A DNA stretch of 53,238 nucleotides from Clostridium sp. CS001 (GCF_020443565.1 NZ_JAIZZN010000028.1:1-53238); one strand, 5' to 3'; positions 9,299 to 17,848 are shown, counted from the first letter of the stretch. The notes: generated from the letters alone by a model not told the origin. Numbers and translations are program-made.

Positions 9299-10536
9299 GA
9301 ATATATCCCTCTCTCAATAGGGATGAATTCAAATCCGAGTGCACATTCAGAGAGTTTTCTCTCGCTCATTGAAAGATAAGGCTTGGCTGAATTCATAGAT
9401 TTATGTCCAAGCACCTGTGAAATAGCTGAAAGCGGAATATCAGATTCTAGCATCCATGTTGCAATTGACCTACGTAAAGCATGAAAACTTTTCCCATCAT
9501 ATGCTTTATGGATAATGTTTGCCATTCTCATATATTTTTCAATAATAATACCTACAGAACGGTTGTTACCTAGTTTTGTATATGGAGAAAATATTCTTAA
9601 AAAAATATATTCTGATTCTGATTCAGGTCTCGCGTTTAATATGTAATCAGCTATTGCATTACCTGTATTAGATTCCAGTGGAAGAGATAAGTACCCACCC
9701 GTCTTTTTCTGGGTAATGTTGATTTTGTCATTTATCCAATCAATATTTTTAAACTTTAAATTTGCAATATCAATAGCTCTTAGCCCAGTATGTGATGCTA
9801 GATACATTATAGCGTAATCCCGTTTGCCAATTAGTGACTTTCTGTCTGCCTCATTCATAATTCTCAGGACTTCATCTTGTGTAAAACATGGTGCTACATG
9901 TTTTCTGGGAGCCGCTGGTTTTTGTAATGGAGCAGTTAAATTTTTATTTGTCACAATGCCACTACTAATAAGAAAATCAATAAAAATACGCAATGCATGA
10001 ACGGTATGTCCCATGTCTCCTTTATTAAATGGATAGATAAATGATAGATATTCTGTCAAATCGCTTGAGGCTAACAATGAAAAATTTTCTTGACCCCTGT
10101 TCCCAAGAAAATTCATAAATCTTTGAATTTTTGAACCCACATGTCTCTTGGTTTCCGTGCTTCGGTACAAAGTACTTAAGAATATATCTGCACAGTTTTG
10201 AAAATATGAATTTACCTTAAACTTAGGTCCTGACCCATAGTATTGCCACTTAAATGTACCAGCCTGATAGACTTCAATAAGTATTTTGACGGATCTAATC
10301 AGTACCGTATAGTAACAACTTCCTATTAGTTTACACTTTAGCCGATTCTCTTGATATTTTTGATAACATTCCAATAAATCCATACTAAACAAGGTTTCAC
10401 CATGCTCAGCATAATATTTTTGAATATGTCTAAAGTGACGATTGTTGGATCTTATTAAATTAGATTTACTATTACCTAAATCTTTCATTAAATCTAATGC
10501 CTGTTGGATTATTTCATCTAATGTTACTTGTCCCAT
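9295..10536 (-). CDS. ritA: RIT element tyrosine recombinase, first gene
   Basis: A 413-residue tyrosine recombinase and first gene of the trio. It starts at ATG 10536 after a strong AGGAGGAG site. Its extended N-terminal DNA-binding region (about 1-200) precedes the catalytic domain: R in SHTGLRAIDIANL, K in TQKKTGG, HALRRSIATWML, LGHKSMNSAK and Y in PYLSMS. The frame is intact. Confidence 0.88.
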   Translation of the reverse strand: MGQVTLDEIIQQALDLMKDLGNSKSNLIRSNNRHFRHIQKYYAEHGETLFSMDLLECYQKYQENRLKCKLIGSCYYTVLIRSVKILIEVYQAGTFKWQYYGSGPKFKVNSYFQNCADIFLSTLYRSTETKRHVGSKIQRFMNFLGNRGQENFSLLASSDLTEYLSFIYPFNKGDMGHTVHALRIFIDFLISSGIVTNKNLTAPLQKPAAPRKHVAPCFTQDEVLRIMNEADRKSLIGKRDYAIMYLASHTGLRAIDIANLKFKNIDWINDKINITQKKTGGYLSLPLESNTGNAIADYILNARPESESEYIFLRIFSPYTKLGNNRSVGIIIEKYMRMANIIHKAYDGKSFHALRRSIATWMLESDIPLSAISQVLGHKSMNSAKPYLSMSERKLSECALGFEFIPIERGIYS

Positions 10537-10701
10537 ATTAACTCCTCCTATTTTATCTTATTGTAAGTTTTTCCATAAGCTAAAATAGTTAGTCAATATA
10601 TTATTCCGATATATTTAACCAAACCAGGTTCCATTTGTTTATACATGATGATTTCAAGCAACTCAGAATAAAAATCGGAATAATAAATAAGTAGGAATAA
10701 C

Positions 10702-11137
10702 AGGTATGGAGCAAAGATATAAAGCCTATTTCTGCACCTAGATGTTTATAATCTCTTGAAAGTTCAATAAGAGTTTCTGAACTTGCTCTAAACAATATAG
10801 AATATAGAAGTTTTTTATTTTGAAGTACTAACGCATTAAGTTCACTAGGAATAGTGAAAACTATGTGGAAATATTGAATTGGCATTAAATCCTTCATTCT
10901 GGCCTCCAACCATCGTTCTTTAGAGAGGCTTTGGCACTTTGGACAGTGCCTATTTCTACAAGAATTATAGGATATCTTTATATGTCTACATTTATCACAT
11001 ACTTCAATATGTCCTCCTAGTTTTGAAGTTCGGCAATCTTCAATTGCACTCATAACTTTTAAATGCTGCAGCGGAAGTTTATATTTATTTCTGTAGGCTT
11101 CACCATATTCTTTAAAGATATTCGCAACTTCAATCAT
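10702..11137 (-). pseudogene. IS91-family transposase, N-terminal fragment
   Basis: About 145 residues of the transposase start, carrying the IS91 zinc-binding domain (CDKCRHIKISYNSCRNRHCPKCQ) and the start of the Y2 domain (YFHIVFTIPSELNAL). Real sequence ends at ...GFISLLHT, where the RIT element begins; the frame then runs a few codons into RIT DNA and stops at 10601. It starts at ATG 11137, overlapping the end of the recombinase gene by 8 nt, so the two were probably co-translated. Confidence 0.88.
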
Positions 11138-11978
11138 TGTTATTATCTCCGAAGGTATCTAGTGGGCTTTTAAAGTTTAAGGCATCCGTTCTTGCTAAAT
11201 GAATATAAATACATGTAGTTTTGACACTAGTATGTCCCAAAAGAAGTTGAATATAATTAATATCAACTCCTGACTCAAGCATATGTGTAGCGAAGCTGTG
11301 ACGTAGGGTATGAATTGAGGCAGTCTTTTTTATTCCTGCTTTCTGTTTTGATTGTTCAAATACTCTTTCCATTGTCCGGGTGCTTAAGTGATTTTCTGGA
11401 TTGACACTTGGAAATAACCAAATCCCAGGTCTATATAATTTCCAATATTCCCTTAACATCATTAAGTTAATCTTAGACAAAATTGTATACCTATCCTTAT
11501 TCCCCTTTGCTAATCGAATATGGATTTGCATATTTTCACTATCAATATCACTTGGTTTAAGATTTGCTACTTCACTAACTCTGAGGCCTGCACCATAAAC
11601 TGTCATTAAAATAGCTTTGTGTTTTATATTAGTTGTTGCATCAAATAATTTCTTAACTTCGGCTTTTGACATTACCGTAGGTAGTTTTTTATCTCTTTTC
11701 ACTCTAGGAATTTGTTTCATTTCCCACTCTCTGCCGAGAGTAATGGTATAGAAAAATTTCAAAGCACTATATGTAGTATTAATATAAGACTTACTTAATT
11801 TTCTTTCCATAATTAGATAGTGTAGATATTGTTTAATTTCATTCATTCCAAGGTTATCTGGGGATTGTCCAAAATGTTTTGCATAAGCTTTAACATGAGA
11901 TATATAAGTCTTTTGTGTTTTCTCACTAAATCCTTTCAACTGTAAATCCATAGTCATATTGTCTTTTAATATAGACAT
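11130..11978 (-). CDS. Tyrosine recombinase of the IS91-like element
   Basis: A 282-residue site-specific recombinase with KGFSEKTQKTYISHVKAY (core-binding domain), GAGLRVSEVANL (Arg I), AKGNKDRYT (Lys), HTLRHSFATHML (H-x-x-R), LLGHTSVKTT and IYIHL (Tyr). It ends FKSPLDTF. Many IS91-group elements carry such a gene next to the transposase. It is a clear homologue of the array integrase at 20831-21883 but lacks that protein's ~60-residue N-terminal extension. The start follows a GGAGGAG site. Confidence 0.9.
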   Translation of the reverse strand: MSILKDNMTMDLQLKGFSEKTQKTYISHVKAYAKHFGQSPDNLGMNEIKQYLHYLIMERKLSKSYINTTYSALKFFYTITLGREWEMKQIPRVKRDKKLPTVMSKAEVKKLFDATTNIKHKAILMTVYGAGLRVSEVANLKPSDIDSENMQIHIRLAKGNKDRYTILSKINLMMLREYWKLYRPGIWLFPSVNPENHLSTRTMERVFEQSKQKAGIKKTASIHTLRHSFATHMLESGVDINYIQLLLGHTSVKTTCIYIHLARTDALNFKSPLDTFGDNNND

Positions 11979-12110
11979 AAAATCACTCCTCCATATGTTT
12001 TATTTAGCATTATTGCCAAAACATATAAAAGAGTTACAAAACATTATATTAATTTTACTTTTATCTGAATTTTGAGTTTATCTAATACCTTGCCACCGCT
12101 AGAGCGGTTT

Positions 12111-12288
12111 AGTTCAACGTTTCGTGTTGCCAACATTTCTGAACCTTAGCGCGACGCGCTTGGTGAAGGAATGTGCCTTGGCGATGAGTTCAAGAGTGTT
12201 ATGATTTAAAAGATATACATTAATACTAAACCGGCCCCATTAAAAGTAATATCCAGCCAAGGCGAATGGCAACATTTTGTTATGTGAT
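12111..12288 (-). repeat. attC7-like recombination site (long type)
   Basis: Minus-strand reading. Inverse core CATCACATAAC (12289-12279) pairs with the cassette-7 core GTTATGTGAC at 13990. The 3' core GTTGAACT (12118-12111) belongs to cassette 8. L arms GTTGCC and GGCAAC, hairpin ACATTTCTGAACC...GGTGAAGGAATGT, and stem GCCTTGGC/GCCAAGGC with a ~70-nt loop are all present. Confidence 0.9.
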
Positions 12289-12381
12289 GTTTCAGGTCTT
12301 GTATTCTATATATAGCTTGCAATTCCACTAATCCACACATGAAGCAGTAGATGAGAATTGTGAATTAGGCAATTTATGTAT

Positions 12382-12852
12382 TTATATAACTTTTTTCATT
12401 CTAATAAATTCAAATTCACCACCATTTGTTTTTTGCATGTATTTATCTATATATTGAAACCCTAGCTTCTCATATGCTTTTATTGCTCGTTTATTAAATG
12501 AAGCAACAGCCAGCATAATACAGTTCTGTTTATAATTAAACTTTTCCACTCCAAAGTTAATACCTGCAATCACAAATTCAGGTCCAATTCTTCTTCCTGT
12601 TAACGCAGGTTTGAGACCCAACCCTATACTCATAATTCCACATTCAAAGAATAATGAATAAAAACCAACTAATTCACTTTTATCATCTAATACTGCGAAA
12701 TATCGGTTTGTCCAACTGTCCTCATTAAGAAACTCCATTAAATCATCCTCATCAGCTGTCATGTCATAAAATGAGTAAACTCCGTTATACTTCCAATGAT
12801 ATGCGATCTCATTTGCATACTCTTTATTCATAGGTACAAATTTATAATTCAA
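12382..12852 (-). CDS. GNAT-family N-acetyltransferase (cassette 7)
   Basis: A 156-residue single-domain GNAT. The acetyl-CoA motif-A region is atypical (ALTGRRIGPEFV), followed by VASFNKRAIKAYEKLGFQ, the standard GNAT motif-B signature, and a C-terminal FEFIRMKK strand. The acceptor is unknown; resemblance is to RimJ/RimL-like small-molecule or protein acetyltransferases. It lies downstream of the hydrolase gene in the same cassette with a 122-bp gap and no attC between them. Confidence 0.78.
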   Translation of the reverse strand: MNYKFVPMNKEYANEIAYHWKYNGVYSFYDMTADEDDLMEFLNEDSWTNRYFAVLDDKSELVGFYSLFFECGIMSIGLGLKPALTGRRIGPEFVIAGINFGVEKFNYKQNCIMLAVASFNKRAIKAYEKLGFQYIDKYMQKTNGGEFEFIRMKKVI

Positions 12853-12974
12853 TGTTCACCCCGCCTACTTAGCAATTAAGCTATATTAATATTTTAACTT
12901 TATCTTTGAAATTTATGAAAAATGTGAAGCGGCTGACTCAAGATAATGTGCATTTATCACTCAAACGTTCTCCA

Positions 12975-13844
12975 TTATAGTAGTGTCTTTAAATACTCAA
13001 TTACTATATCGGGTCTATCTAAATAAATCTCGTGGTCACTATTTTCAGCAATTATTAAATTTCCTTTGCATGAGATCTTTGATAACTCTACTTGTAGTTT
13101 ACGCCACTCATTTTCATATAAAATTGCTTCCACCTCTGGAATATTGTATTTCACCCATCCTTTTTCAGCTACCGTATTATCTCTTGCTAATACTATAAGT
13201 GGAATATTAGGAAATTCAGGAGTACTCTTAATTTCGTTACTATCTATATCCCAATTTTGAAATTCTTCTGCAATAATTTTATGAAGTGTGGAACTTGTGA
13301 AAAATTCTTCTACAGATTTCATATCTACATCACTTATACGATTTTCATAAGCTGAAATTATATTTTTATTCTGCAGCTTTAATTCTTCTTTTGATTTCTT
13401 CGAAGAATTAACATTACTCTCTACCATTCTATCTATTGTAATGAGAGAGTTCATCACAGGTGTATCAAGCATATATAGTTGTTTGAAATTAAAGGAGGTA
13501 GAGTCAATTAGTATTACACCTTTCAATTTATAAGGATACATTCTTGCATACTGCTGTACGCATAATCCACCAAATGAATGTCCCATTAAAATGAATTTAT
13601 CTTTTATCTCAATCTTTTCCACGAGGTGATTTAGTTCTTCTGCAATGTTTTTTGTAGTTCGAGAAGTGTTTGGGGCTTGGCTTTTTCCATAACCAAGTCT
13701 ATGATATAAGACAATAGTAAAGTCTTCTCTTAGCTCTTGTACAATAGAATACCAATCATAAAATGAGCTTCCTATCCCTGTTTCTATAACAAGCACAGTT
13801 TTACCCTTACCAAAAATTTTGTATTCCAAATCTAATTCCTTCAT
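12975..13844 (-). CDS. Alpha/beta hydrolase (cassette 7)
   Basis: A 289-residue alpha/beta-fold hydrolase. The nucleophile elbow is GHSFGG (about residue 108), the oxyanion region near ETGIGSS, the acid probably in LIVLARDN, and the catalytic histidine in ENSDHEIYLDRPD. No signal peptide, so cytosolic. Substrate unknown; serine esterase, lipase or peptidase-like. Proximal gene of a two-gene cassette, 146 bp from the core at 13990. Confidence 0.82.
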   Translation of the reverse strand: MKELDLEYKIFGKGKTVLVIETGIGSSFYDWYSIVQELREDFTIVLYHRLGYGKSQAPNTSRTTKNIAEELNHLVEKIEIKDKFILMGHSFGGLCVQQYARMYPYKLKGVILIDSTSFNFKQLYMLDTPVMNSLITIDRMVESNVNSSKKSKEELKLQNKNIISAYENRISDVDMKSVEEFFTSSTLHKIIAEEFQNWDIDSNEIKSTPEFPNIPLIVLARDNTVAEKGWVKYNIPEVEAILYENEWRKLQVELSKISCKGNLIIAENSDHEIYLDRPDIVIEYLKTLL

Positions 13845-13982
13845 AACTATCAGCCTTTCCTAATCAAATTTTTTAATATATAATCAACTTTCGCTTTATT
13901 CTAGCACTGTGAATTATCATTTATAATAGGCCGGCTAAAAATAACTAATTGTGTAATAGAATTCTAGATAGACCTGAAATGT

Positions 13983-14160
13983 CACATAACGTTTCATGTT
14001 GCCGACATTTCTGAACCTTAGCGCGACGCGATTGGTGAAGGAATGTGCTTTGGCGATGAGTTCAACAGTGCCATAATTTAAAAGATATATATGAATACTA
14101 AACTGGCCCAATTAAAAGTACTCACCAGCCAAGGCGAATGGCAACATTTTGTTATAGGTC
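13983..14160 (-). repeat. attC6-like recombination site (long type)
   Basis: Minus-strand reading. Inverse core GACCTATAAC (14160-14151) is complementary to the cassette-6 core GTTATAGGTC at 15065. The 3' end GTTATGTGAC (13990) opens cassette 7. L arms GTTGCC/GGCAAC, the ACATT...AATGT hairpin and the GCTTTGGC/GCCAAGGC stem are nearly identical to attC5 and attC7. Confidence 0.92.
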
Positions 14161-14320
14161 GTTTAGCAACTAGACTTTGAGCAAGAGCTACCCTAGATAT
14201 CCTGGAATATGATCTTTACTCCTTAACGATTGTTGCATAATATAAGAACATTGTTAATTATTCGCTAACTCCTAATAGAATAAATTCTATATTTTATCAA
14301 ATTTATAAACATTATAAAAT

Positions 14321-14830
14321 TTATTCTAAATCAAATATAAACTCAATTATTGAACTATCATCCAAATCAATATTTTCTACAAATATTTTATCAATTACTG
14401 TTTCATAAATTTCATTATGGCAACTTAATTCATCAACTGCATCATCAAATTCCTTCTGGTCAAATATCTTGCCAACAGTTAAATGAGGACAATATGTTAC
14501 CTTTCTAAATATAAACTTTTCTAATAATCCACTATATAACTTATCATGTAATTCAATAATATTATCATTACCCTTCTTTACATTAAGAAATAAATATCCA
14601 TCTCTATAATCACCTGTAATGTTATTAAGCATGATGTTGAATTTTTTTATGCCTTTCAATGACTTAGTGAAGTGCTCTTTTAATTCATTTATTGTCAAAT
14701 CACTTTCAAATGGGAAAACGATTGAAATATGCGGACCAATGTAATTTGCAAGTGGGTCGTATTTTTTTCTTATATCATTAATAGTATCAATGTTATTAAA
14801 TTTCGGAAATAAAATTACTGCCCTTTTCAA
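14321..14830 (-). CDS. 2'-5' RNA ligase-like 2H phosphoesterase (cassette 6)
   Basis: A 169-residue protein with the two HxT/S motifs of the 2H superfamily: HISIVFPF (about residue 34) and HLTVGKI (about 117), roughly 80 residues apart as expected. Such proteins open or form 2',5' or cyclic phosphodiester bonds. The biological substrate is not evident. Single gene of cassette 6, 235 bp after its core. Confidence 0.8.
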   Translation of the reverse strand: MKRAVILFPKFNNIDTINDIRKKYDPLANYIGPHISIVFPFESDLTINELKEHFTKSLKGIKKFNIMLNNITGDYRDGYLFLNVKKGNDNIIELHDKLYSGLLEKFIFRKVTYCPHLTVGKIFDQKEFDDAVDELSCHNEIYETVIDKIFVENIDLDDSSIIEFIFDLE

Positions 14831-15055
14831 TTAAATCACCCCTTTGTAATCCGTAGAATTCTGTAATTATTCATCTTTTATTTTTTTCTATGCAATAAAA
14901 TAAATATTTCATTGAGTTTACAAGTTAAGTCAAGAATACTATTAAAAGTTCATAAGAATAAAAGGGAAAATAAATCGTAATTCATAATGTTCTACAACTG
15001 TGTCTTAAAAAATAAATCCCAATAACCTATGAGCAATCATTTTTTTGTTCTAAAT

Positions 15056-15236
15056 GACCTATAACGTTTCAGGTTGCCGACATTTCTGAACCTTAGCGCG
15101 ACGCGCTTAGTGAAAGAATGTGCCTTGGCGATGAGTTGAAGAGTGTTATGATTTAAAAGATATACATGAATACTGAACTGGACCCATTAAAAGTACTCAC
15201 CAGCCAAGGCGAATGGCAACATTTTGTTATGTGATG
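15056..15236 (-). repeat. attC5-like recombination site (long type, reference copy)
   Basis: Minus-strand reading. Inverse core CATCACATAAC pairs with the cassette-5 core GTTATGTGAT at 16100. The 3' core GTTATAGGTC (15065-15056) opens cassette 6. Outer L stem: GTTGCC 15073-15078 with GGCAAC 15215-15220. Hairpin A: 15080-15121. Stem B: GCCTTGGC 15122-15129 with GCCAAGGC 15203-15210, loop ~73 nt. The site therefore folds into a three-way junction rather than one simple hairpin. Confidence 0.92.
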
Positions 15237-15358
15237 TTTCAGATCTTGCACCTCTATGGTGCCTGCGATTTTCACTACCCTATTATTATTTACTTCGATG
15301 TAAAAGAATATTGTGCAACATCATTAATAACCAATAAGTCCATTAAATTAACAATCTA

Positions 15359-15949
15359 TTATTTAATTATATCTGCCCTGTATCCAAGATGAGAGTGCGG
15401 CAGATACCAGATATCATAATGTTTATCTTTTAATATTCTTCCATATTTATGTCTAAATTCAATTTCAATTATATCGTTGGTGTCCAAATCTTCAGCTATA
15501 ATATATTGGGTATGGTGGTCGCCTTTTGAAGAAGCTTTAACAGACTCTATAACTTCTACAGATGCCTTTACGTAATCCTTATTAATTATATTTGGTAAAT
15601 CTATAGACAAAGTATAGATTTGTTCAAAAAATATAGTGCTCATTCCTATGATGGCTATTGAACAAATTAAATCGAATACTATAGTTTTAGTTGATTTTAA
15701 ATTTTTTTCCTTCCTTTTATTTTTAAATCTTTTATTTATAGAATCCTTAATTGGATTATTATTTTGTTTTCTTCTTTTCCTTAAAATTACGACATCATTT
15801 TTAATAATAATTAGAGCTGTTATTAAAAAACCGAATCCAGCTATTAAATTATATATATAATTTCCCCAAAAGAAAACATAATAATCAACTAGGAACAATA
15901 AGGGTACTAGAGAAACTAATAATATAAAAGCAGCATAAAATATCCACAT
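15359..15949 (-). CDS. Membrane protein of unknown function (cassette 5)
   Basis: 196 residues. Two N-terminal hydrophobic segments (about 3-24 and 28-49), a lysine/arginine-rich cytosolic loop (about 53-85), a third hydrophobic segment (about 90-107), then a soluble C-terminal domain of about 85 residues (TQYIIAEDLD, IEIEFRHKYGR). The topology resembles DUF3592-type proteins, but I do not recognise a family with confidence. In cassette orientation. Confidence 0.65.
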   Translation of the reverse strand: MWIFYAAFILLVSLVPLLFLVDYYVFFWGNYIYNLIAGFGFLITALIIIKNDVVILRKRRKQNNNPIKDSINKRFKNKRKEKNLKSTKTIVFDLICSIAIIGMSTIFFEQIYTLSIDLPNIINKDYVKASVEVIESVKASSKGDHHTQYIIAEDLDTNDIIEIEFRHKYGRILKDKHYDIWYLPHSHLGYRADIIK

Positions 15950-16090
15950 AAAATACCATCCTTACTTTTTTAATTTTAACTATCATTTATACTATTTGTG
16001 ACGTCTTATTTTACCATTGTGAATTATATTTTGTATTTGAATATCTGAAAATCACTAGCTGTGTAAGAAAATTTCAGTTAGACCTGAAAT

Positions 16091-16208
16091 ATCACATAAC
16101 GTGTCTTACTACAGACACCGAGAAGCTTAGAGAGCTCTTCTCTTAGCTTCGCAGGTGTGCTTTGCAGTCTTCTCATGCAAAGCGAACTGGAGTATTTTGT
16201 TATACGGA
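16091..16208 (-). repeat. attC4-like recombination site (short type)
   Basis: Minus-strand reading. Inverse core CTCCGTATAAC pairs with the cassette-4 core GTTATACGGAA at 17335. The 3' core GTTATGTGAT (16100) opens cassette 5. Hairpin A is AGAAGCTTAGAGAG with CTCTTCTCTTAGCTTCG-type pairing, and stem B GCTTTGCA/TGCAAAGC has a short loop. Confidence 0.88.
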
Positions 16209-16386
16209 GTTTAGCCACTACACTTTGAGCAATACTTACTACATTTTTCTTAAATATGATTTATATTAAATAATAATTTGAACTCACTTTATTACTAGAT
16301 TAAATAATTTTAGAGTGATTAACTTTTGAATAATCACTTATAATAATTTTAAAATGCCAAGTTTTAATAATAAAACCACATAAATA

Positions 16387-17211
16387 CTAAAGAAACATCC
16401 CAATTGATGACTGTGTCTCTTCATGAAACTTATATCCTAAACTACTATAAACCGATGATGCTCTTTTATTTGCACTCCACACTTCCAAGCTTGATTCCTT
16501 GATACTCAAAGCTTTTAAATCTTTTAAGGCTCTAAGTATTAAATTTTCACCAATACCTCGGTTTCTCCATTCCTTTGAAACAAATAAATCGTCTATCCAA
16601 CCATACTTAATGTTTGATTCATTTTCCTTTATAATAATTATGATATTACCTAGGATTTCACCTTCATGCTTGGCTGCTATACTGAACCACTCATTTTCGA
16701 TTTTTAATTTTTTTAAATCCTCTAAGGAATAACCTGAAATAAATACTTTATTTTGCTTTTCTACTAACTGGATTATCTCATCTTCGTCTATAAGTTCAAG
16801 TTTAACAAAATCAATGCCATTAATATCTGTAATCTCGAAATTTTCCTCAGTTATATCTTTTTTTATTATATGCATACCCTCATCATGATTGAAGCCTTCT
16901 TTAGATGAATAATATGCAATATTCTCTTTGTTATCCGAAAAACAACAATGATATACCCTTACATCAATATCTTTGTTTTCTTCTTTTATAGCACGCGCAC
17001 GCTTCATTATTTCATCAAACATTTGATCTTTTAGCTCAACCTTATTTGCAACATCTGTCACCTCAATATCAATATAAATATTTAATCTAGGTTTTTCAGA
17101 TAAATCTGAGTCCATAAAAGGTGAAATTACAGCTTCACCTACTAAGCTATTATCTTTGTCATAAGCTTCTAACATATGTTTTCTTTTACTATCTCTAATT
17201 TTATATATCAT
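16387..17211 (-). CDS. Tandem GNAT-type N-acetyltransferase (cassette 4)
   Basis: 274 residues. The C-terminal half (about 130-274) is a convincing GNAT with acetyl-CoA motif A RNRGIGENLI and motif B ANKRASSVYSSLGYKF. The N-terminal half also has GNAT-like shape (NIAYYSSKEGF near 110) but a degenerate motif A, so it may be an inactive or altered second domain. Acceptor unknown. Single gene of cassette 4, 124 bp from the core. Confidence 0.78.
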   Translation of the reverse strand: MIYKIRDSKRKHMLEAYDKDNSLVGEAVISPFMDSDLSEKPRLNIYIDIEVTDVANKVELKDQMFDEIMKRARAIKEENKDIDVRVYHCCFSDNKENIAYYSSKEGFNHDEGMHIIKKDITEENFEITDINGIDFVKLELIDEDEIIQLVEKQNKVFISGYSLEDLKKLKIENEWFSIAAKHEGEILGNIIIIIKENESNIKYGWIDDLFVSKEWRNRGIGENLILRALKDLKALSIKESSLEVWSANKRASSVYSSLGYKFHEETQSSIGMFL

Positions 17212-17327
17212 AATATCCCCCTATTTTTCAACTTAATTTTCTGGAAGTTTGTACCTAACCTCGCGCTTAATAGATTACATTCAGAAATATATATAACTTA
17301 TGATGAATCATTTTTTGTTCTAAATTC

Positions 17328-17443
17328 CGTATAACGTTTTTAATTGCTGATACCGAGATACTTAGCCAGACTTGGCTTAGTATCGCAGGTATGCCTTGGC
17401 TATCTTCACAAGCCAAGGTGAACAGCAAATTTTTGTTATCGGA
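17328..17443 (-). repeat. attC3-like recombination site (short type)
   Basis: Minus-strand reading. Inverse core CTTCCGATAAC pairs with the cassette-3 core GTTATCGGAA at 18191. The 3' core GTTATACGG (17335) opens cassette 4. L arms TTGCTG/CAGCAA, hairpin A GATACTTAGCC/GGCTTAGTATC, stem B CTTGGC/GCCAAG with a ~10-nt loop. Confidence 0.9.
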
Positions 17444-17519
17444 AGTCCTCCGCTCACCGATAAATATTTCATTATTTTAATATACCTTTTATTAAATTTG
17501 CTGAATAAATCAATAGAGA

Positions 17520-17541
17520 TTATATCATAATAATGATATAA
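17520..17541 (+). promoter_or_regulatory. Toxin-antitoxin operator/promoter
   Basis: A near-perfect palindrome, TATATCAT-AATA-ATGATATA, overlaps a TATAAT -10 box (17537-17542) 40 nt before the antitoxin start. This is the usual place for autorepression by a YefM/Phd antitoxin. The -35 is weak. Confidence 0.6.
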
Positions 17542-17581
17542 TAGTGATAAATCAACTATACTTTTAGAGGAAGTGATTAAT

Positions 17582-17848
17582 TTGCCTATAATTAGACCAA
17601 TTTCTGATTTAAGGAATAACTTTAATATGATATCCGATATATGCCATACTAATGCAGAACCCATCTTTATCACTAAGAACGGTCATGGCAATATGGTTAT
17701 CATGAGTCAAGCGCTTTATGAACAACAACAGGCCCTTATTGAATTATATCAAAAGCTTGCAGAGGCTGAGTTTGAAAGCCAAACGACTAAAACAAGAATT
17801 TCACATAAAGACTTAATGGCCAAAATGAGGGCTAATATAAATGAGTAA
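17582..17848 (+). CDS. YefM/Phd-family antitoxin (cassette 3, reversed)
   Basis: About 88 residues, a Phd/YefM antitoxin that binds the downstream toxin and represses the operon. Motifs: RPISDLRNNFN, EPIFITKNGHGNMVIMS and ALYEQQQALIELYQ. The TTG at 17582 (giving MPIIRPISDLR, the usual family beginning) after AGAGGAAG is preferred to the GTG at 17573. It overlaps the toxin start by 8 nt. It runs against the cassette direction and has its own promoter, common for toxin-antitoxin cassettes in chromosomal integrons. Confidence 0.9.
   Translation: MPIIRPISDLRNNFNMISDICHTNAEPIFITKNGHGNMVIMSQALYEQQQALIELYQKLAEAEFESQTTKTRISHKDLMAKMRANINE

Larger units (their letters stand above)
7145..10707 (-). mobile_element. 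RIT (recombinase-in-trio) element
   Basis: Three consecutive overlapping tyrosine recombinase genes lie between perfect 32-bp inverted repeats (7175-7206 and 10671-10702; motif AATCGGAATAATAAATAAG). The outermost sequence on both sides is the 7-bp direct repeat CAGGTAT (7145-7151 and 10701-10707). Deleting the element plus one repeat copy restores CTC CAT ACC TGG GGA CAG, i.e. LHTWGQ of the transposase, in frame. Extra copies of TATTATTCCGAT lie inside both ends (about 7268 and 10600), and a near-perfect palindrome lies at 7149-7174. These may be recombinase-binding sites. Confidence 0.9.
6394..11978 (-). mobile_element. IS91-like element (recombinase + split transposase) carrying a RIT insertion
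   Basis: A recombinase-transposase gene pair in one operon, interrupted by the RIT element. It occupies essentially all of cassette 8 between core GTTGAAC (12118) and attC8. The exact termini are not resolved; the given ends are the outer gene limits. IS91 elements prefer GAAC-type targets and the cassette-8 core reads GTTGAAC, so insertion next to the core is possible but unproven. A small hairpin (CCGCTCTAGCGG) lies just inside, at about 12096-12108. Confidence 0.7.

Noticed and set aside
7281-10536. Tn554-like transposon
   Set aside because: Three overlapping tyrosine recombinases with terminal inverted repeats and no TnpC-type small protein fit a RIT element better.
11130-11978. The 282-residue recombinase as the integron integrase
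   Set aside because: It overlaps the IS91 transposase start and lies inside cassette 8, so it belongs to the IS; the 20831-21883 gene has the attI-like site and SOS box.
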